Assembly (NCBI GenBank): GCA_041655595.1
Contig: JBBAFB010000052.1
Location: 1-13,963 of the forward strand
Reading direction: 5' to 3'
DNA length: 13,963 bases
DNA from: JBBAFB01 sp041655595
GTDB taxonomy: Bacteria > Bacillota > DULZ01
Shown: one piece after another, positions 5,615-11,880 of the stretch
How positions within the stretch are numbered: position 1 is the stretch's first letter
Layout: every line of letters begins with the position of its first letter
Program-made: the position numbers and the translations under genes
Notes under the pieces: generated by a model
What the model was told of the DNA's origin: nothing
Seen by the model: the letters and a program-made list of their open reading frames with translations, nothing else
The model's database searches: none

Positions 5615-7003
5615 ATGCAGTATAACAATCTTTTACAAATTGATGATGTTTTAAAGCTTGAGCGCAGGCAGGTGCGGGACTACCACAAAACCTATATAAA
5701 CCCGGGCTTGGTTAATATGATGGGTATTCTTAACTTTGACAAGCAATTTGTCCGTGCGGAAGGGGTAGAGGTTTGGGATAGAGACGGTAATGTTTATTTG
5801 GATTTCCTTGGAGGGTATGGGGCTTTAAATTTAGGACACAATCCAAAGAGTGTGATAGAAGCTGTTGAAAAGGTAAAGAGCTTGCCAAATATTTTACAAG
5901 CGGCCTTAGGCACGGTTGTAAGTGGTCTGGCTCACAATCTGGCTAGGATTCTGCCTCAGGGTTTGGAGCGCAGCTTTTTCTGCAATAGCGGAGCTGAGGC
6001 AGTAGAGGGAGCCCTAAAGCTAGCTAGGATTGCCAGCGGCAAAACCAAAACTCTCTATTGCGAGGGTTCCTTTCATGGGAAAACTTTTGGAGCATTATCC
6101 GTTACGGGCAGACAAAAATATCAAACTCCCTTTCAGCCCTTGATGGCTGACTGTGAGGCAATTCCTTTTGGCGATTTAGAAGCACTAGAGAACAAGGTAT
6201 ATAAAAAGGATGTTGCCTGCTTTATACTGGAACCTATTCAAGGGGAAGGCGGTATTATTGTCCCTCCCGAAGGCTATTTAAGGGGCGTCCGCGAAATTTG
6301 TAATAAATATGGTGTTTTGATGATTGTTGATGAAATCCAAACGGGGTTTGGTAGAACGGGTAAAATGTTTGCCTGCGAGCACGAAAATGTGGTTCCGGAT
6401 ATTATTTGTCTGGCTAAATCCTTGGGTGGAAGCATTATGCCAATCGGTGCCTATTCAACTAAGGCAGAAATTTGGGATAAGGCCTATGGCGGTATGGAGA
6501 AGGCCTTGCTGCACACCTCTACCTTTGGGGGCAATACTTGGGCCGCAGCTGCGGCTATTGAAGGGATTAACCAAATTATTGAATTGGACTTAGCAGCGGC
6601 AGCTCAGGAAAAAGGAGCGTATTTGCTTCAGGGGCTAAAAGACTTGCAGGAGAAATATGGCATGATTCAGGATGTTCGTGGTAAGGGCTTGATGGTGGGT
6701 ATAGAATTTAGCAAGCCCACCGGATTAATGGATAAATTGACCGGTGGGGCAGTCAACAGGTTATCTGAAGAATATTTAGGATCTTTGGTAGCGGGGGAAT
6801 TGCAAAATAAATATGGAATTATCACAGCCTTTACACTTAATAATCCAAATGTTATTAGGCTCGAGCCACCTTTAATTGTAACAAAGGAGCAAATAGATCA
6901 GGTGATTAAGGCTTTTGATGACATTTTCCACGCTAATAAAGGTTTTATGGGAATGGTTTTGTCCGGGGGTAAAACTGTTTTGGGGACATTTTTTAAAAAG
7001 TAG
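5615..7003 (+). CDS. patA: Class III PLP aminotransferase, putrescine aminotransferase-like
   Basis: Probably moves an amino group from putrescine (or a related diamine or omega-amino acid) to a keto acid such as 2-oxoglutarate. The 462-residue product carries the class III signatures: the PLP-phosphate motif NSGAEA (124-129), FHGKT (153-157), EPIQGEGG (206-213), the pyridine-contacting Asp in DEIQTGFGRTG (D239), the Schiff-base Lys in CLAKSLGG (K268) and HTSTFGGN downstream. Stretches such as MFACEHENV.PDI.CLAK.LGG...PIGA closely resemble E. coli PatA (YgjG), and nearby speEB fits polyamine breakdown. Substrate is inferred; ornithine or acetylornithine aminotransferase activity cannot be excluded. 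ATG 5615 follows GAAGGGAG (5597-5604). I see no clear promoter in 5509-5614. It converges on the ATPase gene. Confidence 0.87.
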   Translation: MQYNNLLQIDDVLKLERRQVRDYHKTYINPGLVNMMGILNFDKQFVRAEGVEVWDRDGNVYLDFLGGYGALNLGHNPKSVIEAVEKVKSLPNILQAALGTVVSGLAHNLARILPQGLERSFFCNSGAEAVEGALKLARIASGKTKTLYCEGSFHGKTFGALSVTGRQKYQTPFQPLMADCEAIPFGDLEALENKVYKKDVACFILEPIQGEGGIIVPPEGYLRGVREICNKYGVLMIVDEIQTGFGRTGKMFACEHENVVPDIICLAKSLGGSIMPIGAYSTKAEIWDKAYGGMEKALLHTSTFGGNTWAAAAAIEGINQIIELDLAAAAQEKGAYLLQGLKDLQEKYGMIQDVRGKGLMVGIEFSKPTGLMDKLTGGAVNRLSEEYLGSLVAGELQNKYGIITAFTLNNPNVIRLEPPLIVTKEQIDQVIKAFDDIFHANKGFMGMVLSGGKTVLGTFFKK

Positions 7004-7024
7004 AGGGGCAGCTTTGCCCCTCTA
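6995..7024 (-). terminator. Hairpin shared by two convergent genes, terminator for the minus strand
   Basis: TAGAGGGGCA (7001-7010) and TGCCCCTCTA (7015-7024) form a perfect 10-bp stem with loop GCTT. Read on the minus strand the stem is followed by CTTTTT (7000-6995), so it ends the ATPase transcript. On the plus strand no T run follows. The stop codons of both genes (7001-7003 plus, 7022-7024 minus) form the base of the stem. Confidence 0.85.
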
Positions 7025-8122
7025 CCCTGTTAGGCTTTCTATCTTAAGAATAAGTCTTTCCCTGCAGATCTTTAAGGCCTCGAAGTCCATGTTGCTAATA
7101 TAGATGGCCTCCAGTTGATCCCGATACTCTTTAACTTTGCTTAGAAATTCCAGGCCTCTTTTTAATGCACCGTCAAATCTTCGTGCTGCTTCGGCAATAT
7201 CATTGGTATATGGTTTTAACAAATCATAATCAATTAGTTTACCTGTACTGATTACGGTATCATTTGGCTTAGGCTGGTAGATATGATGACCTGCACTGGT
7301 AATAACCCCTATACTGAGTTCTGGTAAAATTAAATGTTCCAATTGGGTAGGTAAGAGAGAGCAGTGGAAGGCCTCTACTTGGTGGCCAAAATTTACGGCC
7401 GCTAAGTAAATTTTTTTTACAATGGTTGCTTTTCCGCTTCCGGAAGGGCCGGTAATAATATATCTTTTGTCTAAATCGTCAAACAGGCTCGGAAGATGAT
7501 TAATTAGTCCCTGTGGCGTAATGGCTGAGGCGAACAGATTTCTGACCTTCGGTTCGGAGGGCTCTTTATCCGTATTTAAAATTTCCTTGATTAGCTGATT
7601 AGATATTAAATTGGCATTTTTTATATCCAAGCTGTTGCAAACCTGATAATAGCTTTCCAAATCATCATTTAACAGTTTTGCTTGTGCTAAATAATTGTAG
7701 GCTCTGGCAAAAAGGTGCTTGGTTTCTTTGGTTAAACGAAAAATATCCTCCTTTTTTGCAACCAAGCCTTTTTCCGACCAATAGGCGCCAAGGTTAACAA
7801 TTTCATCAACCGCACCGGGATACTTTGGGTCCATAATATGGGGGGCAGTCCCGTCAAAAATGGCAATTTTTAAAGCAGGCACTATTAATCCGTCATAGGA
7901 ATTTTTATCGGAAGAACAGCAGTGGTACTCTAAATCATATCCTTTTTCCAATAGCCTTTTGCCCACATTTTTTATCAGGGTAGATTTACCAACCCCGGGA
8001 CCTCCTTTTAGAATAAACAAACGATTGAAATTGTGATCAATTATTTGATCAGAAAATGAGTAAAACCCTAGGGATGTGTTTCCGCCGGGAAAAACAAGGC
8101 GCGCCTTACCGCTTATGGACAT
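7022..8122 (-). CDS. Twin P-loop ATPase of the PRK06851 type, function unknown
   Basis: The 366-residue protein is a tandem of two P-loop NTPase domains. The first Walker A is GGPGVGKST (40-48), after LFILK. The second is GPSGSGKAT (225-233), after YIIT; here the residue after the Lys is Ala232, not the Ser/Thr that normally coordinates Mg, so the second site may be impaired. Each domain is followed by similar text (YHCCSSD after the first, AFHCSLLP after the second), consistent with duplication. I recognise it as the poorly characterised Firmicute 'ATPase' family PRK06851 (from memory); no substrate is known to me. No membrane segment is visible. ATG at 8122-8120 has GGAGGGGG (8137-8130) 7 nt upstream. 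It is divergent from lpdA, with 201 bp between, and convergent with the aminotransferase. Confidence 0.85.
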   Translation of the reverse strand: MSISGKARLVFPGGNTSLGFYSFSDQIIDHNFNRLFILKGGPGVGKSTLIKNVGKRLLEKGYDLEYHCCSSDKNSYDGLIVPALKIAIFDGTAPHIMDPKYPGAVDEIVNLGAYWSEKGLVAKKEDIFRLTKETKHLFARAYNYLAQAKLLNDDLESYYQVCNSLDIKNANLISNQLIKEILNTDKEPSEPKVRNLFASAITPQGLINHLPSLFDDLDKRYIITGPSGSGKATIVKKIYLAAVNFGHQVEAFHCSLLPTQLEHLILPELSIGVITSAGHHIYQPKPNDTVISTGKLIDYDLLKPYTNDIAEAARRFDGALKRGLEFLSKVKEYRDQLEAIYISNMDFEALKICRERLILKIESLTG

Positions 8123-8153
8123 TTTAAAACCCCCTCCGGATCAGATGAATAAT

Positions 8154-8184
8154 TGCTATGGCATTCTATGCAAATATCATAGCA
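8154..8184. repeat. Inverted repeat between the divergent ATPase and lpdA genes
   Basis: TGCTATG (8154-8160) and CATAGCA (8178-8184) are exact reverse complements separated by 17 nt. The position, 32 nt upstream of the ATPase start and about 70 nt upstream of the lpdA promoter, would suit an operator, but a 7-bp repeat in AT-rich DNA may be chance. Confidence 0.35.
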
Positions 8185-8252
8185 TTGTGTTTGTGATTTA
8201 TTTTCTAAAAAGTAGCGGCTGGGGGGCAGTATTCCTCTGTGATTATGATAGA

Positions 8253-8281
8253 TTGAAGGTAAGTATGCTTAATGATATAAT
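8253..8281 (+). promoter_or_regulatory. Sigma-A promoter of lpdA
   Basis: TTGAAG (8253-8258), 17-bp spacer, perfect TATAAT (8276-8281). Initiation near 8288 gives a leader of about 36 nt. Confidence 0.75.
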
Positions 8282-8304
8282 GTTAAAAATGGTAACCAAA
8301 TCAA

Positions 8305-8310
8305 AAGGAG
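8305..8310 (+). promoter_or_regulatory. Ribosome binding site of lpdA with long spacing
   Basis: AAGGAG is the only good site before the lpdA ATG at 8324, but lies 13 nt from it, longer than the usual 6-9. The conserved FAD-binding start of the protein leaves no alternative start codon. Confidence 0.6.
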
Positions 8311-8323
8311 TTGAGTTTAGTAA

Positions 8324-9703
8324 ATGACATTCGATGTGATTATTATCGGAGGCGGCCCAGGGGGTTATGTCGCGGCTATTAGGGCGGCGCAATTGGGCGC
8401 AAAGGTGGCTATTGTGGAAAAGGATAGTTTGGGCGGAACCTGCCTGAATAGGGGTTGTATACCAACAAAAGCATTAGTAGCAAGTGCGGAGCTAGTAAGT
8501 CAAATTAAAAATGCCGAAACCTTCGGAATTAGCGTTGAAGGCTTTTCTGTTGACTATAAAAAAGTTGTCTCCAGAAAAAACGAAATAGTAACCGGATTAG
8601 TTAAAGGCATTGATTTTCTCCTTTCTCGCCATAAGGTGGAGATTTTATCGGGGGAAGGAAGAATTTCCGCTCCGAATACTGTGGAAATAATGGATTCGGA
8701 AGGTAATTCTAAGGCTATTACTGCTAAAAATATTATTATCGCTACCGGTTCTGAGCCGGCATTGATTGCTTCCTTGGGCTATAATGGGAAAACAGTTATC
8801 ACCAGCAATGAAGCTTTGCAATTAGATGAAATACCCAAATCCCTTTTGGTTATTGGCGGAGGTGTTATAGGCTGCGAGTTTGCTACAATCTTTCACGAGC
8901 TGGGTACTAAGGTTATTATAGTTGAGGCAATGCCTACGATTTTGCCTTTGGTTGACGATGAGATTTCCAGAAGAATGCAGATGCTTTTAAGGAAGAAAGG
9001 AATTGCAGTTCAGACCAAGGCCATGATTAAATCGGTTGTGGAAGAAGCCGACCAGGTAGTGGCAACTTTAGAGTCTGGCGAAGAAATTAAAGCCGACAAG
9101 GTATTGATTTCCATTGGCAGAACCTTTAATACCAGGGGCTTAGGACTGGAAACAGTGGGAGTGGAAACCGGCCAAAAGGGTGAAATTTTAGTTGATGAAT
9201 TCTTAAGAACCAATGTGCCTGGTATCTATGCTATTGGAGACGTTACTAACAAGATTCAGTTGGCTCATGTGGCCTCTGCACAGGGCATGGTAGCTGTTGA
9301 ACATATAATGGGGGGAGATAGAAAAATGGACTACACTGTAGTGCCGAGCTGTATTTTCACCATGCCCGAAGTGGGTACGGTGGGGATGACCTCCCAAGAG
9401 GCTAAAGCAAAAGGAATAAAAACCAAGGTGGGTAAATTTCCATTTACGGCTCTTGGAAAAGCACGTTGTATGGAGGAAACCGATGGTAATGTAAAAATTA
9501 TCACTGATGCCGAAACTGATAAAGTATTAGGTGTTCATATTTTTGGCCCTCATGCCACTGATTTAATAGCTGAGGCCGCATTGGCAATACAAATGGGTGC
9601 AACGGCAAAGCAAATTGCCCAAACAATTCATGCCCATCCAACTTTAGCTGAAAGCGTTATGGAGGCGGCGGAAAACGTTCATGGTCTGAGCATTCACGCT
9701 TAA
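8324..9703 (+). CDS. lpdA: Dihydrolipoamide dehydrogenase (E3)
   Basis: A flavoprotein that reoxidises protein-bound dihydrolipoamide with NAD+, as the E3 of 2-oxoacid dehydrogenase complexes or the L protein of glycine cleavage. The 459-residue product has the standard length and all motifs: FAD-binding GGGPGG (9-14), the redox disulfide GGTCLNRGCIPTK (C40 and C45), ATGSEP (140-145), the NAD-binding IGGGVIG (177-183) with E201 at the end of the second strand favouring NAD over NADP, a second FAD contact GIYAIGD, and the C-terminal catalytic HPTLAE (H438, E443) from the partner subunit. It has its own promoter and is not linked to E1, E2, lipoate ligase or gcv genes here, so its complex is unknown. 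The nearby aminotransferase and ATPase do not suggest one. No lipoyl domain is fused. Confidence 0.96.
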   Translation: MTFDVIIIGGGPGGYVAAIRAAQLGAKVAIVEKDSLGGTCLNRGCIPTKALVASAELVSQIKNAETFGISVEGFSVDYKKVVSRKNEIVTGLVKGIDFLLSRHKVEILSGEGRISAPNTVEIMDSEGNSKAITAKNIIIATGSEPALIASLGYNGKTVITSNEALQLDEIPKSLLVIGGGVIGCEFATIFHELGTKVIIVEAMPTILPLVDDEISRRMQMLLRKKGIAVQTKAMIKSVVEEADQVVATLESGEEIKADKVLISIGRTFNTRGLGLETVGVETGQKGEILVDEFLRTNVPGIYAIGDVTNKIQLAHVASAQGMVAVEHIMGGDRKMDYTVVPSCIFTMPEVGTVGMTSQEAKAKGIKTKVGKFPFTALGKARCMEETDGNVKIITDAETDKVLGVHIFGPHATDLIAEAALAIQMGATAKQIAQTIHAHPTLAESVMEAAENVHGLSIHA

Positions 9704-9716
9704 AAATTTGTGAGTC

Positions 9717-9745
9717 TTGACATATTTTTAAGCATCCTCCATAAT
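9717..9745 (+). promoter_or_regulatory. Promoter of the single tRNA-Val gene
   Basis: TTGACA (9717-9722), 17-bp spacer, CATAAT (9740-9745). It begins 14 nt after the lpdA stop codon; initiation near 9752 leaves a leader of about 38 nt. Confidence 0.75.
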
Positions 9746-9789
9746 ATAAATGTGCCGGGCAAACCAGGGGCCCGCCATCAAATTAAAAG

Positions 9790-9866
9790 GGTCGCTTAGC
9801 TCAGTTGGTTAGAGTACTTGCTTGACATGCAAGGGGTCACTGGTTCGAATCCAGTAGCGACCACCA
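9790..9866 (+). tRNA. tRNA-Val (anticodon GAC)
   Basis: Acceptor arms GGTCGCT (9790-9796) and AGCGACC (9856-9862), discriminator A, encoded CCA at 9864-9866. The anticodon stem CTTGC/GCAAG closes the loop TTGACAT, giving GAC, which reads GUC/GUU. It complements the TAC-anticodon tRNA-Val at 4915. It is transcribed alone, between its own promoter and terminator. Confidence 0.95.
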
Positions 9867-9877
9867 AGAGATTACAA

Positions 9878-9907
9878 AAATCCTCGCAGATGATGCGGGG
9901 ATTTTTT
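9878..9907 (+). terminator. Terminator of the tRNA-Val gene
   Basis: AATCCTCGCA (9879-9888) pairs with TGCGGGGATT (9894-9903, one T-G pair), loop GATGA, with a T run over 9902-9907 and an A run upstream. Confidence 0.9.
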
Positions 9908-10096
9908 GATTGTCCGACCAAATCTTTATTAAAACACAGAGCGGAAAATCCAATTCAGATTGCTCCCGTACTTGGCTTTAATTCAAGAACAAAATAGAAA
10001 AAATTTCATATTCTAATTTTAGACGAGGGAATTCAAGAGATCCTTTAATTTAAGTCTTAAGTTTCCTGAGTGTCTAATTGATGGCAATGAAATTTT

Positions 10097-10126
10097 GTAT
10101 ACTATGATTTCTGCACACATATACTA
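10097..10126 (+). promoter_or_regulatory. Candidate forespore (sigma-G-like) promoter of ytxC
   Basis: GTATA at 10097-10101, an 18-bp gap and TATACTA at 10120-10126 fit the sigma-G pattern as I remember it (GHATR, about 18, CATWHTA) except T for the first C. The same stretch is a direct repeat of TATACTATGA (10098-10107 and 10120-10129), 22 bp apart. Initiation would fall just before the ribosome binding site at 10136. Confidence 0.4.
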
Positions 10127-10135
10127 TGAGCAGAA

Positions 10136-10142
10136 AGGGGTG
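10136..10142 (+). promoter_or_regulatory. Ribosome binding site deciding the ytxC start
   Basis: AGGGGTG lies 6 nt before the ATG at 10149. An upstream in-frame TTG at 10095 has no ribosome binding site and lies inside the candidate promoter region. Confidence 0.75.
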
Positions 10143-10148
10143 AAAAAG

Positions 10149-11042
10149 ATGTCCCCCCTAATATCAATTGGTAGTTCCGAAAACATCGATTTCATACGTG
10201 AAAAGCTGGAAACAAAGCTTGAGCCCTTACTGTTTGAAGATGTTATTTTAACAGTTGATGAAAGTAATACAGGGGAATATTTTTTTTGGGACTTAAATGT
10301 TTTTGATTTAAAAGAAAGTTTAGGAGCAAAAGAAGGTACTGCATTTATCGTAAAATATTTAATGGCGGAATTAGTGGCGGAAATAATAGTCGAAAAAATT
10401 GAAGTACAGTTACTGGCCAATTTAATCGGCACCTATTATTTAGCCTTTAGCCCCGAGGAGCAGCAAGGTATCTTAGAAAAGGCAACCAACTACCTTAAGG
10501 CCAATCCAAACCAAAAACGGAAAAAAACAATTCTGCAGTTAGTCTTGGATTATTTAGAAACAGATAAACTGTTAATATTTGACGGGTTTGTTCGTTTCAG
10601 ACTAAAAAATTATATTGAAGAGCTGGGTGGAATTGCCGAGTGGGCCATAGATGAATATTTAATGGAAAAAGAGTATAATGACTTCATCGGCTTACTGAAA
10701 TATTTTGTTGACATCCAAGAACCAAAAGTTGAAGTTGTGCATGTGCTTATAGAAAAAGATAAAACTTTCAGGCTGTACGATGATCTTGGTAACTTGATTA
10801 ATAATGATTACTTGGAAAACTTTATAATTGAAATAGGTGATAATGAACTAAATTATGAAGATTTGCTAATTAGCACCTTAATTACCATCGCACCTAAAAA
10901 AATAGTTGTGCACTCGGCAGAAAACAAGTCTGCCGATGGGATAATAAAAACGATAGACAAGGTATTTACTGATCGGGTTTCAAGATGTTTTGGCTGTAAT
11001 AAATGCTTAGGCAAAAATGACAAGCATATTGAAAGACCTTGA
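10149..11042 (+). CDS. ytxC: YtxC-family sporulation protein
   Basis: The 297-residue product from ATG 10149 matches the family associated with sporulation in Bacilli and Clostridia; its biochemical role is not established. Recognition rests on the central segment around residues 150-200 (FDGFVRFRLKNYIEELGGIAEWAIDEYLMEKEYNDFIGLLKYFVDIQEPK, given here only as the landmarks FDGF.RFRL, EYNDFI and KYFVDIQEP) and on overall acidic, helical, soluble character. The C-terminus carries a cysteine cluster, RCFGCNKCLG (C-x2-C-x2-C), that could bind metal. No signal peptide or membrane segment is visible. The gene stands alone between the tRNA-Val terminator and its own terminator. The 245 bp upstream (9904-10148) hold the candidate sporulation promoter and an imperfect Fnr-like box (TTGAT-N4-ATGAA at 10078-10091), otherwise nothing I can name. 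Confidence 0.88.
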   Translation: MSPLISIGSSENIDFIREKLETKLEPLLFEDVILTVDESNTGEYFFWDLNVFDLKESLGAKEGTAFIVKYLMAELVAEIIVEKIEVQLLANLIGTYYLAFSPEEQQGILEKATNYLKANPNQKRKKTILQLVLDYLETDKLLIFDGFVRFRLKNYIEELGGIAEWAIDEYLMEKEYNDFIGLLKYFVDIQEPKVEVVHVLIEKDKTFRLYDDLGNLINNDYLENFIIEIGDNELNYEDLLISTLITIAPKKIVVHSAENKSADGIIKTIDKVFTDRVSRCFGCNKCLGKNDKHIERP

Positions 11043-11050
11043 TGGTAGTT

Positions 11051-11083
11051 AAAAAAGCAGGCTGGTGTCAAGCCTGCTTTTTT
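11051..11083 (+). terminator. Terminator of ytxC (possibly bidirectional)
   Basis: AAAAAAGCAGGCT (11051-11063) and AGCCTGCTTTTTT (11071-11083) are perfect complements with loop GGTGTCA; the U run is part of the 3' arm and the matching A run flanks the 5' side. Confidence 0.92.
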
Positions 11084-11150
11084 GGTGGCTTGATTTAGTA
11101 ATCTTGATGATATATCTTTATATTGTTATTAATCATTAAGGAGAACTAAA

Positions 11151-11753
11151 ATGAACCATGTTTTTTGGCTTACTCCTTTAATCGGGGGATTAATCGGCTG
11201 GTTTACAAATTATTTAGCTGTAAAAATGATTTTTCGTCCTCAAAAACCAATTACAATACCGGTTCTGGGTTTCACATTTCAAGGACTCATCCCTAAAAGA
11301 AAAAGTGAAATAGCTAAGACTTTGGGTGAAATCATCGAGAGAGAGCTGATTTCCTGGGATGAACTGGCGGGGCAAATTGTTGACGGTGAAACAGGAGAGC
11401 ACTTGGTTTTGTTATTAGCAGCACAAGCAAAAGATGCAATAGTAACTTCCTTGCCCGCATTGATTCCGGAGGCTTTTAAAAGTGTTGTCGGTGGTTTGGT
11501 GGAAAATACAATAGTAAAAATGGCCCCCGGCTTGCTGAAACAATTTGCAAATAAATCTATTGCGGAACTAAAGGAGCATTTAAGTCTTTCATCTTTGATA
11601 GAGGAAAAAATTAGTCGAATGGAGTGGGATGAGCTGGAAGGTTTAGTTTTTGAAGTGGCAGCAAGGGAATTGAAGCATATTGAAATGCTTGGCGGGGTAA
11701 TTGGCTTTTTGATAGGTTTAATCCAGTTGTTGATCGGTTATTTTTTTGGTTGA
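11151..11753 (+). CDS. DUF445-family membrane protein (YheB-like)
   Basis: The 200-residue product starts with a hydrophobic segment (PLIGGLIGWFTNYLAVKMIF, 9-28) that contains the family hallmark W.TN.LA.KM.FRP, continues with GLIPKRKSEIAKTLGEII (45-62), has a helical, mostly soluble middle (65-175), and ends with a second membrane segment (ARELKHIEMLG then GVIGFLIGLIQLLIGYFF, 182-199). This is the DUF445 layout in its short Firmicute form. The function is unknown; B. subtilis YheB, a related protein, is spore-associated by report. The location between ytxC and an IS does not test that. ATG 11151 follows AAGGAG (11138-11143) by 7 nt. The TGA stop overlaps a TTGACA that begins an orphan promoter. 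Confidence 0.88.
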   Translation: MNHVFWLTPLIGGLIGWFTNYLAVKMIFRPQKPITIPVLGFTFQGLIPKRKSEIAKTLGEIIERELISWDELAGQIVDGETGEHLVLLLAAQAKDAIVTSLPALIPEAFKSVVGGLVENTIVKMAPGLLKQFANKSIAELKEHLSLSSLIEEKISRMEWDELEGLVFEVAARELKHIEMLGGVIGFLIGLIQLLIGYFFG

Positions 11754-11778
11754 CAATTAGGCGGGAAAAATATATTAT
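11750..11778 (+). promoter_or_regulatory. Orphan sigma-A promoter aimed at the IS
   Basis: TTGACA (11750-11755, overlapping the DUF445 stop), 17-bp spacer, TATTAT (11773-11778). No plus-strand gene follows before the IS; the transcript would meet the hairpin at 11808-11846 and then run antisense to the transposase. It may once have served the reading frame now at 13744. Confidence 0.6.
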
Positions 11779-11799
11779 CCTTCACTTTAACACTAAAAT

Positions 11800-11846
11800 A
11801 AAAAAATAACCCCCGTAAGCCTTGTAGGTATTGGCTTACGGGGGTT
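11800..11846 (-). terminator. Strong hairpin terminating minus-strand (transposase) transcription
   Basis: AACCCCCGTAAGCC (11808-11821) and its exact complement (11833-11846) form a 14-bp GC-rich stem with an 11-nt loop. Read on the minus strand it is followed by TATTTTTTT (11808-11800), the classic signal. The plus-strand side has only TTGTCTC, so it would be a weaker stop for the DUF445 transcript. Confidence 0.85.
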
Positions 11847-11880
11847 GTCTCATTTCCCAAACGTGTTGTATATCATTAAA

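Noticed and set aside
8034..8051. Perfect inverted repeat TGATCAA-TTAT-TTGATCA, resembling a Crp/Fnr-type site
   Set aside because: It lies inside the ATPase coding region and is produced by ordinary codons for DQIIDHN; no promoter depends on it that I can see.
8076..8327. 83-codon plus-strand frame ending in ATGA overlap with lpdA, or a 20-codon leader peptide from ATG 8265
   Set aside because: It begins antisense to the ATPase gene, and the lpdA promoter at 8253-8281 places the transcript start (about 8288) after both starts.
10078..10091. TTGAT-N4-ATGAA as an Fnr box upstream of ytxC
   Set aside because: One core mismatch from TTGAT-N4-ATCAA and no supporting promoter geometry; AT-rich chance match is likely.
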